NCBI GenBank assembly: GCA_003265435.1
Contig: NOXC01000012.1
Span: 62,001-126,000, forward strand
DNA from: Cellvibrionaceae bacterium AOL6
GTDB lineage: Bacteria; Pseudomonadota; Gammaproteobacteria; Pseudomonadales; Cellvibrionaceae
Length of the DNA: 64,000 nt
Direction: 5' to 3'
The notes below the pieces were generated by a model. It was not told the origin of the DNA. It saw only the letters and a list, made by a program, of their open reading frames with translations, and ran no database searches. Shown piece after piece: positions 56,787 to 64,000 of this stretch (within the stretch, counting starts at the first letter, position 1; each line of letters opens with the position of its first letter). A program made the translations under genes and the position numbers.

Positions 56787-57845
56787 ATGCGTCAACAGGG
56801 TTTGTCATTGATCGAACTTCTCGTCTCGATGTTTATTGCGACCATTATTCTGGCGGGTGTTGTGAGTGTGGTGCAAAACAGCCGCGTCAGCTATATGAAT
56901 GAGCAGGAAGCCAGCTTTATTCAGGAGAATGCGCGCTATGCGACTGAGATGTTGGCTCGAGATATTCGCATGTCGGGCAGTACCGATTGTGCCTTAGGGC
57001 AGGCTCAGGGTGGGTTTGCTCATTTTGCGAATGTGGTTCAGCCTGCGAGTGCAATCTATGAGGGCGTGTTTGGTGTAACTCCTGTGGAAGGTTTTCGCGC
57101 GGGCGTCAGTACGTTTCCGTTAGCCTTCACTGGGGCCGGCGTGGACGCCGCCTCAGACGGGCTGGTGCTGCGCTTCGCTGATGTGGAAAACGGCATGGCG
57201 ATACAAACTCACAATGTCAACGGCAACCAGTTTACTACCGATGAGGCACATGCCTTCAGTGTAGGGGATGAGCTGATGGTGGTAGACGCAAATTGCCGTA
57301 ACTTTGGCTTATTTGAAGTGACGGGAGTCGGCGCGGATACCGTCACGCACAATGCCAGCGGTACCAATTGCAGCGATCAGGTGTTTCCGGTGACGGAAAG
57401 CTATGACTGCAGTGGTACCCCCCCCTCCGCAATTTTCGGCTACCGCAAGGGTTCCATGTTGATGCCGTATCGGGTTCATAGTTACTTTGTTGCGGAATCC
57501 AATGTGAGCCCAGGCATGCCGGCATTGAAGCGTCGCGTTCTGACTTCAGCGGGTATGCGTACCGAAGAGCTTGCCCAAGGCGTAGAAATATTCGAAGTGG
57601 AATTTGGCGTGAATACTGAGACAGACCGGGATGAGCCCGGATTCGGGGAAGTGAATTATTTTGTACCTGGTAACGAGGTGGTCGACTGGGAAACCGTCGT
57701 GGCCGTGCGTTACACGATGATTTTGCGTTCTCAGGCGCCGGTATTTGATGAGAACCAGGCGGTGACTTTTGGTGGTCTGGCGTTTGATGATCGCTTTCTG
57801 CGTCAACGAGTGGTTTCCACAATAAAAATGCGGAACAGGGGTTAA
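56787..57845 (+). CDS. pilW: Minor pilin PilW
   Basis: A 352-residue minor pilin with MRQQG cut before LSLIELLVSMFIATIILAGV and glutamate at +5. Its large C-terminal domain is typical of PilW, which is much longer than other minor pilins. The ATG at 56787 has AAGGGG about 6 bases upstream; ATG 56772, overlapping the pilV stop, would add MKGIR and is also plausible. The roughly 320-residue globular part has cysteines near residues 68, 170, 190 and 208 that may form disulfides. Confidence 0.9.
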   Translation: MRQQGLSLIELLVSMFIATIILAGVVSVVQNSRVSYMNEQEASFIQENARYATEMLARDIRMSGSTDCALGQAQGGFAHFANVVQPASAIYEGVFGVTPVEGFRAGVSTFPLAFTGAGVDAASDGLVLRFADVENGMAIQTHNVNGNQFTTDEAHAFSVGDELMVVDANCRNFGLFEVTGVGADTVTHNASGTNCSDQVFPVTESYDCSGTPPSAIFGYRKGSMLMPYRVHSYFVAESNVSPGMPALKRRVLTSAGMRTEELAQGVEIFEVEFGVNTETDRDEPGFGEVNYFVPGNEVVDWETVVAVRYTMILRSQAPVFDENQAVTFGGLAFDDRFLRQRVVSTIKMRNRG

Positions 57846-57851
57846 TCGAAG

Positions 57852-58439
57852 ATGCAAGGTCCTTTTTCCAGACAAAATCAAAGTGGTGCCGCGCTGATCG
57901 TGGCCTTGGTGCTGCTTTTGGCGATTACGATCATCGGTCTTTCGAATATGCAGTCCTCTTCACTCGAGATGAAAATGATTACGTCTGCTTTAGATCGGGG
58001 TAAGGCGCTGGCTGCGGCAGAGGGTGCGTTACGGCGGGTAGAGGAAGAGCTGACCGATAACATCGTGCTAACGAACAATGACTTGGTCGCTGACTTTCAG
58101 GATACCTGTCCCAACGGGTTGTGCTTTCAGGGAAGCTATGAAGCCGACATGACCGAGTATGAATGTGAAGTGGTTGACAGCAGCACGACTGCCGACCGAG
58201 TGCATTTCTGGAGGCAGAGTGCGTTGTGGGATTCTGCTGCAACACATGGCACGGTGGATGTCGGGACCTATGAGGCAAAATACCTCGTAGAGTTTTTGTG
58301 TTTTATTGATAAAGACGGCACATTCACTTACGAAAACCAATGGAACGGTGAGCCTCTGTTTCGCATCAGTGTGCTCGTAGAGGGGGATGGCGGCATCGCG
58401 CCAGTGATGCTGCAATCGACTTTCTCATTTACCTTGTAA
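57852..58439 (+). CDS. pilX: Minor pilin PilX
   Basis: A 195-residue minor pilin. The processing site is QSG before AALIVALVLLLAITIIGLSN; as usual for PilX, the +5 residue is not glutamate. The later segment ALDRGKALAAAEGALRRVEE is the typical amphipathic helix. PilX, with PilV, PilW and FimU, caps the pilus and presents PilY1. It begins 6 bases after pilW. Confidence 0.9.
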   Translation: MQGPFSRQNQSGAALIVALVLLLAITIIGLSNMQSSSLEMKMITSALDRGKALAAAEGALRRVEEELTDNIVLTNNDLVADFQDTCPNGLCFQGSYEADMTEYECEVVDSSTTADRVHFWRQSALWDSAATHGTVDVGTYEAKYLVEFLCFIDKDGTFTYENQWNGEPLFRISVLVEGDGGIAPVMLQSTFSFTL

Positions 58440-58461
58440 AAAAACTGGCTCCGGTGATTTT

Positions 58462-61400
58462 ATGAATATCCTAACTCGAAATTCACAACTGCTTTTCCGC
58501 TGGTCCAGCTTGAGAGCAATCGCGTTATTCCTCTGTGTGTTTATGGCGATGCCTAGCTATACGCAAGATATGTCAGATTACAGCGCGGTACCGCCTTTAA
58601 TCAGCGATAGCACACCACCGATGGTGATGCTGGCCATGTCGAATGATCACCAGCTGTTTTATAAGGCCTTCACCGACTATGAAGATGTGAATGAAGATGG
58701 TGTGATCGACCTGACCTACGACAACGACATTCAGTATGCGGGGTATTTCGACAGTTATAAATGTTATGTGTACGACAGCAGTCAAGGCCGGTATGAGCCA
58801 GTGGCGATCACTGCCAACCATTACTGTAACAATGCGTCGTCCAATCAGTGGAGTGGAAACTTCCTGAACTGGGCGACGATGACGCGCATTGATCAGGTGC
58901 GTTTGATTCTTTATGGCGGTTATCGTTCTACGGATACGGCCACTGAAACGGTACTCGAACGATCTCACCTGCCGAACGACGCGCACAGTTTTGCCAAATA
59001 CTATAACGGGCTGGACTTGGGTTTGCTGACGCCCTTCAACAGCGTGACCACTGGGGTGCCTAATACGCAGAGCTCTGGAATTACCATCTGTAATACGACC
59101 TACCACCCTGGCAGTCGGCGCTCTCAATTCGTAACCGATCCCCCATTGGCACGAGTGGCAAGAGGTAACTTTTCCCTGTGGAATGCGCATGAACGTTTTC
59201 AGTGTCTGTACCACAGTAGTGAGGGCGAGCATAATAACGGCAGCGCAAACACGAACTACAATAATCCGTCAATTACTGGTATCCAAGCTTCGTCCAGTCT
59301 TCCACGCTACTCTGATCGACTGGGCGACTTTAATGTTCGTGTCGTTGTATGTGAGACCGGCTTGCTTGGCGGTGAATCGTGTAAGCAATACCCGGATGGG
59401 AATTACAAACCCGTTGGCTTGTTGCAAGATTATGGTGAAGAAGCCGACGCATTATTTGGTTTGATGACGGGCACCTACAACAAAAGTAAATCCGGTGGGG
59501 TGCTTAGAAAAAATATTGGCGACTTGAGCGATGAAATTAATACCGACACTAACGGTACATTTCGCGGCGCGCCGAGTAGCGGGGGGATCATCGCGGCGAT
59601 CGACTCGTTGCGCATTGTAAATTACAACTTTAATAATGGTAATACAGGTACCTATAACGATGGTGCCGGCGACAATTGTCGTTGGGGGTGGAACAGTTTC
59701 AGTAATGGGCAGTGTCGTAACTGGGGTAACCCGCTAGCGGAAATTATGCTGGAGTGTTACCGCTACTTTGCGGGAGCATCACCAAATAGCCGCTTCAATA
59801 CTGATGACTCTGGTTTCTTTTCCGATCTGACGACACAAAGCTGGAACAACCCACAAACAGCGGACGAACCCTGTTCTGTATTGAATGTTATCGCGTTTAA
59901 CACCAACAGTATTTCTTATGATGACGCCTCGGAATTAGATGGCAGCCCAGGTGTAGCAGATTTAGATTCCACCGATAATACTGAGGCGCTGACAAATCGC
60001 GTGGGCAGTGGCGAAGGGATTCACAATAACTATTGGTTTGTGGGAAACAATGGCGCGCTGAATGACCAGTTGTGTACAGCCAAATATGTGACGAGCCTGG
60101 GTAAAGTAGAAGGGAGCTGCCCGGATGCCCCGCGTCTGGAAGGCTCCTACCGTGTTGCCGGGCTTGCGCACCACGCTCGGATTACAGATTTGCGCTCCGA
60201 CCTTGAAGGCGATCAGGTGGTAAACACCTTTGGTGTGACCTTGTCGGCAGGCGTTCCCCGCGTGAATATTCTTGTACCGGGAACAACAGACGAATACGTT
60301 TCAATTCTGCCCGCTTGTCACAATAGAAGCGTGCGCGGAAACTGTGGTTTGGTGGATTTCAAAATCGTAGAACAGACCCGTACCGGGACCACTGCTTCCG
60401 GCTCTTTTTATGTAAACTGGGAAGACAGTGAACAGGGGGGCGACTATGACCAGGATATGGCAGGTGTGCTCTGGTACGAATTGACCAACAGTGAGCTGAG
60501 AATCACCACAGATGTATTTGCTGAATCCACGGGTGACCGCATGGGTTTCGGTTATGTGGTCAGCGGCACCGAGGATGATGGCTTCCATGTGCATTCAGGA
60601 ATTGAAGGCTATTCGGAATACGATTGTAATAATTGTCAGGTAGGTAACGCTCCCAACACAAAAATCTATGAAGTAGGGGAATCGACTGCGAAATTGTTGG
60701 AGCAGCCCTTATTTTATGCAGCGAAGTGGGGCGGTTTCACTGACTCTAACAACAACGATGAGCCTGACGTGGAAGCCGAGTGGGATTCCGATGGTGATGG
60801 TCTACCAGATAACTTCGTTTTCGCCATTAACCCACTAAAGCTCAAGGCTCAACTTGAACACGTACTGGATCGAATTACTGAACGCACCGCTTCGGGTACG
60901 GCTGCAGCGGTCAATGCACAAACTGGTAGTGGCGAGGGTGCTATATACCAAGCCTTGTATGCGCCGCTCATTAACGGTACAAACGAATCTCAGGTTAGAT
61001 GGGTAGGTTACCTGCACGGCCTATTCGTCGACAATCGAGGCCGAGTGCGCGAAGATACCGATGGTGACGGACAATTGGACGCTGATGACTATCTAGTCGA
61101 GTTTGCCTACGATCACGATGCGCGAAAAACTTTCATTTACACCTATCAAGTTGACGGGGATGGCGATGCGATTGAGCCCGCGGAAGCCATTTTTGAGATG
61201 ACAAGTGGTGTTTTGAATCCTATTTGGGACGCGCCGACGGAGCTTGCGAATGTCAGCAATTATTTAGCAAACCGAACTAACTATTCTGACCTCGCGAATA
61301 CAGGACGTTATATTTTCACGGCTTTTGATCGCGACGGTGATGGTCAGGTGCTTGCCCCTGTATACAGCACGGTGAACTCAGGGCAGAGCTCTACGAATGA

Positions 61401-63372
61401 CGGCGCGCACGCATTCGAAGCATTTAATTTTGCACTCACCGGTACAACTGCAAATGATTACCGCTTTCTCGGTTTTGATAGCAGTGCCACGCAAACAGAT
61501 GTTGATAATCTCGTGAATTTCATACGTGGTGAAGAGGGTATTGCCGGAGCGCGCACCCGAACACTGGATGGTCAAAAATATTTACTTGGTGATATTGTTA
61601 ATTCAACGCCCGCATCGGTCGCGAAACCGGCTGCTCGGTATGATCTAAGATATCGTGACGACAGTTATCGCGACTTTTATGAACAGTATAAGAACCGTCG
61701 CTCAGTCGTTTATGTTGGTGCGAATGATGGCATGTTGCACGCTTTCAACGCAGGGTTTTTCGATGCAAATAGAGTCGCATTCGACGAGTCCCTCAACGGC
61801 GCAACGGCGCACGACCTTGGAGATGAGCTTTGGGCTTACGTCCCATACAACCTTTTACCCCATCTGCAGTGGTTACAGGATCCTAATTATTCTCATGTCT
61901 ACTATGTCGACGGCCCTGTCCGCGCTTACGACGTGAATATTTTCGCTGATGACGCGACTCATCCAAATGGTTGGGGCACTATTATTGTTGCGAGCATGCG
62001 CTTTGGTGGTGGGGACTTCAGTTTCGACCACGATGATGATCCATCTACACCGGACCTCACTACGCGTTCGTCCTATATCATTATGGACGTGACGGACCCG
62101 GAGCAGCCCCCCACGTTACTCGCTGAAATTACCGATGAAGACCTTGGTTTCACGCTTTCCGAACCGGTCGTGGTGAAAACGCGCAAACCCAATAACAGCA
62201 CTGGCTCCTACGATACGCCATCGGAAAATGGGTGGTACTTGTTGTTCGGCTCGGGGCCCGCTGGGGGGAATGAGGCGACTCGGCGCTTCGCTTTGGATAA
62301 CGCTGTAAGCTTTAAATCAGCCAAGTCTTATGTCTTTGATTTGCAGTCTCAGACATTAACTCAAACCGACCTTGGTGATCCTTTGAGCTTCACAGGTGGT
62401 TATACTTCGATCGACTGGGATGAAGACTACGATGATGACGCTGCTTATTTCGGTATCGTGGGTCGAGATAGCTCAGGCAACCGTAGAGGAAAATTACGTC
62501 GAGCTAAACTGGATTGGACTAGTGGAACCCTCAATAGCAGCCACTACACATTCTTCGAACCGACAGGCGCAGATGTGGATCAAGTTTTTTCGGCTAAACC
62601 CCGAGCGCATCGTGATGCTACTGGTGACCGCTGGGTCTTCGTAGGAACAGGGCGCTACCTGACAGCCGACGACAACCTAGAGACAAACCAGGAAAGCTAC
62701 TATGGCATCAAAGAGCCTGCTTCAAATAGCTTGACAGAAACTGTGTCGATTGATGACATCGTTGATACGACACACATTGACGTCTATGATGATGGTCGGG
62801 TATTTGACTCCGGGGCAGCGGCTACGCTTCGCACATCGTCTGCTACCGCGAGCGTAGAAGAGTTTGACGATGTAGTAGCCTTTATTGGAGAGCACGGTGG
62901 CTGGAAATTCGACTTTGAATGGCCGCTTCCCGATGTTCTAAATACCTCGGTGCGAAATACTACACAGGCAGCGCTAGCGGGGAACTCCCTAGTTATTTCT
63001 GCCTATGAAGCTACATTATTGAAATGTGATACTGCGGGAGATGCACTTTTGTATACGCCGCACCTTGCTGCCGGTGTCCCAGCGCCATTCGCTCCCTTGG
63101 GAACAGATGCCAGCGATACAATAGCCCCCCGTGTGACAGGTGATCCTGATCCAGAGCGGGTTCTTATGGGAGCATTTGTTGGTGTAGGCTCGTCCTCAGA
63201 CCCTGTTGTAACACGTCCCAGTGGTGACGGAGAACCCGACCCAGAAGACCGTTGCGCGGATTATCGCGTTTCCGTCCAGACGGGTTCGGGTGAAATCTCT
63301 CCTACCGATCTAAATTGTGAATCCTTCCCCGATGGGCGTCAAAGCTGGCGAGAAATCCCGGTTAACTGGTAA
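58462..63372 (+). CDS. pilY1: Type IV pilus tip adhesin PilY1, with many calcium-type loops
   Basis: A 1636-residue exported protein, longer than the roughly 1160 of P. aeruginosa. A signal peptide (cut after SYT or SYTQ), a long N-terminal region and a C-terminal beta-propeller of PilY1 type (LLGDIVNSTPASVAKP, then VVYVGANDGMLHAFNAGF and WAYVPYNLLPHL) are visible. Calcium-loop motifs occur at DVNEDGVID (58684), DSDGDGLPD (60784), DTDGDGQLD (61054), DGDGDA (61153) and DRDGDG (61327). I see no clear VWA metal site near the N-terminus. PilY1 in other bacteria aids extension, adhesion and surface sensing. pilY2 is absent; pilE follows 18 bases later. Confidence 0.92.
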   Translation: MNILTRNSQLLFRWSSLRAIALFLCVFMAMPSYTQDMSDYSAVPPLISDSTPPMVMLAMSNDHQLFYKAFTDYEDVNEDGVIDLTYDNDIQYAGYFDSYKCYVYDSSQGRYEPVAITANHYCNNASSNQWSGNFLNWATMTRIDQVRLILYGGYRSTDTATETVLERSHLPNDAHSFAKYYNGLDLGLLTPFNSVTTGVPNTQSSGITICNTTYHPGSRRSQFVTDPPLARVARGNFSLWNAHERFQCLYHSSEGEHNNGSANTNYNNPSITGIQASSSLPRYSDRLGDFNVRVVVCETGLLGGESCKQYPDGNYKPVGLLQDYGEEADALFGLMTGTYNKSKSGGVLRKNIGDLSDEINTDTNGTFRGAPSSGGIIAAIDSLRIVNYNFNNGNTGTYNDGAGDNCRWGWNSFSNGQCRNWGNPLAEIMLECYRYFAGASPNSRFNTDDSGFFSDLTTQSWNNPQTADEPCSVLNVIAFNTNSISYDDASELDGSPGVADLDSTDNTEALTNRVGSGEGIHNNYWFVGNNGALNDQLCTAKYVTSLGKVEGSCPDAPRLEGSYRVAGLAHHARITDLRSDLEGDQVVNTFGVTLSAGVPRVNILVPGTTDEYVSILPACHNRSVRGNCGLVDFKIVEQTRTGTTASGSFYVNWEDSEQGGDYDQDMAGVLWYELTNSELRITTDVFAESTGDRMGFGYVVSGTEDDGFHVHSGIEGYSEYDCNNCQVGNAPNTKIYEVGESTAKLLEQPLFYAAKWGGFTDSNNNDEPDVEAEWDSDGDGLPDNFVFAINPLKLKAQLEHVLDRITERTASGTAAAVNAQTGSGEGAIYQALYAPLINGTNESQVRWVGYLHGLFVDNRGRVREDTDGDGQLDADDYLVEFAYDHDARKTFIYTYQVDGDGDAIEPAEAIFEMTSGVLNPIWDAPTELANVSNYLANRTNYSDLANTGRYIFTAFDRDGDGQVLAPVYSTVNSGQSSTNDGAHAFEAFNFALTGTTANDYRFLGFDSSATQTDVDNLVNFIRGEEGIAGARTRTLDGQKYLLGDIVNSTPASVAKPAARYDLRYRDDSYRDFYEQYKNRRSVVYVGANDGMLHAFNAGFFDANRVAFDESLNGATAHDLGDELWAYVPYNLLPHLQWLQDPNYSHVYYVDGPVRAYDVNIFADDATHPNGWGTIIVASMRFGGGDFSFDHDDDPSTPDLTTRSSYIIMDVTDPEQPPTLLAEITDEDLGFTLSEPVVVKTRKPNNSTGSYDTPSENGWYLLFGSGPAGGNEATRRFALDNAVSFKSAKSYVFDLQSQTLTQTDLGDPLSFTGGYTSIDWDEDYDDDAAYFGIVGRDSSGNRRGKLRRAKLDWTSGTLNSSHYTFFEPTGADVDQVFSAKPRAHRDATGDRWVFVGTGRYLTADDNLETNQESYYGIKEPASNSLTETVSIDDIVDTTHIDVYDDGRVFDSGAAATLRTSSATASVEEFDDVVAFIGEHGGWKFDFEWPLPDVLNTSVRNTTQAALAGNSLVISAYEATLLKCDTAGDALLYTPHLAAGVPAPFAPLGTDASDTIAPRVTGDPDPERVLMGAFVGVGSSSDPVVTRPSGDGEPDPEDRCADYRVSVQTGSGEISPTDLNCESFPDGRQSWREIPVNW

Positions 63373-63390
63373 ATGAATTAAGGAACGAGC

Positions 63391-63822
63391 ATGTCTCCAA
63401 CTAGACAAAACGGCTTTACGCTGATCGAGCTAATGGTTGTGGTCGCCATTGTCGGCATCCTGGCTTCTATTGCCTATGCCAGTTATGCGGGGTCCGTACA
63501 AAAATCTCGCCGTACGGATGCCAAAGATGCGCTATCCAGAGCATCCGCTCGGCAAGAGCAGTGGTACCTCGCGAATCAGGAGTACACAAACGTAATCGCC
63601 AATATCGGTGGCAACCGGTCGCCCGAAGAGTTCTATCAGATCTCTGTGGCCATGTCGCTCAACGGTACGGCCTGTGCGGACAACACTTGCTACACCTTGA
63701 CCGCGACCGCGCTTGGCCCGCAGTTAAACGATGAAGATTGCCGCACACTGACATTGAACAACCTTGGTCAGCGCGGTGCAACAGACGTAGGCGGTAACGA
63801 CAGCACCGATGTGTGCTGGTAG
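63391..63822 (+). CDS. pilE: Minor pilin PilE
   Basis: A 143-residue pilin with RQNG cut before FTLIELMVVVAIVGILASIA, glutamate at +5. The C-terminal half has paired cysteines (ACADNTC, later DCRT and DVCW), the PilE pattern. In Pseudomonas PilE is a minor pilin despite sharing its name with Neisseria's major pilin. AAGGA lies 6 bases before the ATG. Confidence 0.92.
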   Translation: MSPTRQNGFTLIELMVVVAIVGILASIAYASYAGSVQKSRRTDAKDALSRASARQEQWYLANQEYTNVIANIGGNRSPEEFYQISVAMSLNGTACADNTCYTLTATALGPQLNDEDCRTLTLNNLGQRGATDVGGNDSTDVCW

Positions 63823-63835
63823 CATTCGAGCGACG

Positions 63836-63855
63836 CCCATTCAGCACTGAATGGG
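63836..63855. terminator. Hairpin between pilE and the convergent gene
   Basis: CCCATTCAG-CA-CTGAATGGG, a perfect 9-bp stem with a 2-base loop. It overlaps the stop of the minus-strand gene at 63841-63843. Confidence 0.7.
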
Positions 63856-64000
63856 TTCCCCATTGGTCATCTCGACGATACCATCGCCATTGGTGTCCCG
63901 CCCTGTATACGTCCTTCCCGCCATGCTTACGGTCACACGTCGGGCGTGGTGGCGATAGTGTGGCTCACAGTAGTAGAAACTCCCCGCCTGCTTTGCGAAA
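63841..64000 (-). CDS. C-terminal end of a FimT/GspH-like pilin (cut by window edge)
   Basis: Fifty-two residues are visible (ending RRVTVSMAGRTYTGRD, then TNGDGIVEM and a terminal IQC). The pattern YARGxxIxxSGR followed by a DxNGDG-like stretch and final cysteine matches the end of the fimT product in this window. It is therefore probably a second minor pilin or pseudopilin, read toward the cluster. No start or prepilin site can be seen. Confidence 0.6.
   Translation of the reverse strand, partial: FAKQAGSFYYCEPHYRHHARRVTVSMAGRTYTGRDTNGDGIVEMTNGEPIQC

Noticed and set aside
1-64000. tRNA, rRNA, insertion sequences, prophage, toxin-antitoxin or CRISPR loci
   Set aside because: I looked for typical sequences and genes and found none; a tRNA or RNA covariance search was not possible.

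Overview
The window looks like the chromosome of a free-living, probably marine gammaproteobacterium near the Pseudomonadales/Cellvibrionales. The basis is gene content and order: map/glnD/dapC/dapD/dapE on one arm; rpsB-tsf-pyrH-frr-uppS-cdsA-rseP-bamA-skp-lpxD-fabZ-lpxA-lpxB-rnhB; and murJ-ribF-ileS-lspA followed by minor pilin genes, as in Pseudomonas. Composition is moderately GC-rich. I saw no rRNA, tRNA, CRISPR array, insertion sequence, phage or plasmid genes.

Layout. 1-9.8 kb (minus strand): dapE (cut by the edge), dapD, an ArsC/Spx-like protein, a GGDEF-EAL protein, nth, dapC, glnD and map. 10-19 kb: a block lying between map and rpsB, which are neighbours in Pseudomonas. It holds a YadGH-type ABC exporter, an ExoD-family protein, a YqaE/Pmp3 peptide, a two-helix membrane protein, a periplasmic binding protein translationally coupled to a large hybrid histidine kinase, and a frame-broken LpxL-type acyltransferase. 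19-32.7 kb: the translation/envelope operon, with an S2 (t44-type) leader before rpsB. 32.7-43.6 kb: a mixed region with a PilZ protein, a frame-disrupted membrane protein, YciH, YchJ, a membrane protein fused to a VOC domain, a voltage-gated potassium channel, a PlcP-type metallophosphoesterase behind a four-part Pho box, a second GGDEF-EAL protein, BepA and a PerM-family protein. 43.9-48.6 kb: aceE and a triple-lipoyl aceF. 48.6-55.5 kb: an OmpA-domain protein, murJ, ribF, ileS and lspA. 55.6-64 kb: the type IV pilus minor pilin cluster fimT-pilV-pilW-pilX-pilY1-pilE, then the end of another FimT-like gene on the other strand.

How it fits together. Much of the window builds the envelope: CDP-diacylglycerol (CdsA), undecaprenyl carrier (UppS, MurJ), lipid A (LpxD/A/B, FabZ, the broken LpxL), outer-membrane assembly (BamA, Skp, BepA, RseP), lysine/diaminopimelate (DapC/D/E) and lipoprotein processing (LspA). 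Two GGDEF-EAL proteins and a PilZ protein point to cyclic-di-GMP control of surface behaviour.

Most interesting points: (1) dxr is missing between cdsA and rseP, and fkpB-ispH are missing next to lspA, so two MEP-pathway genes are absent from both usual places. (2) Four 11-bp-spaced Pho half-sites precede a PlcP-like gene, suggesting phosphate-starvation lipid remodelling. (3) Two, possibly three, genes carry a one-base shift in A runs, from assembly errors, real mutation or, in one case, possible programmed frameshifting. (4) A membrane-VOC fusion and an orphan binding-protein/hybrid-kinase pair are uncommon architectures.
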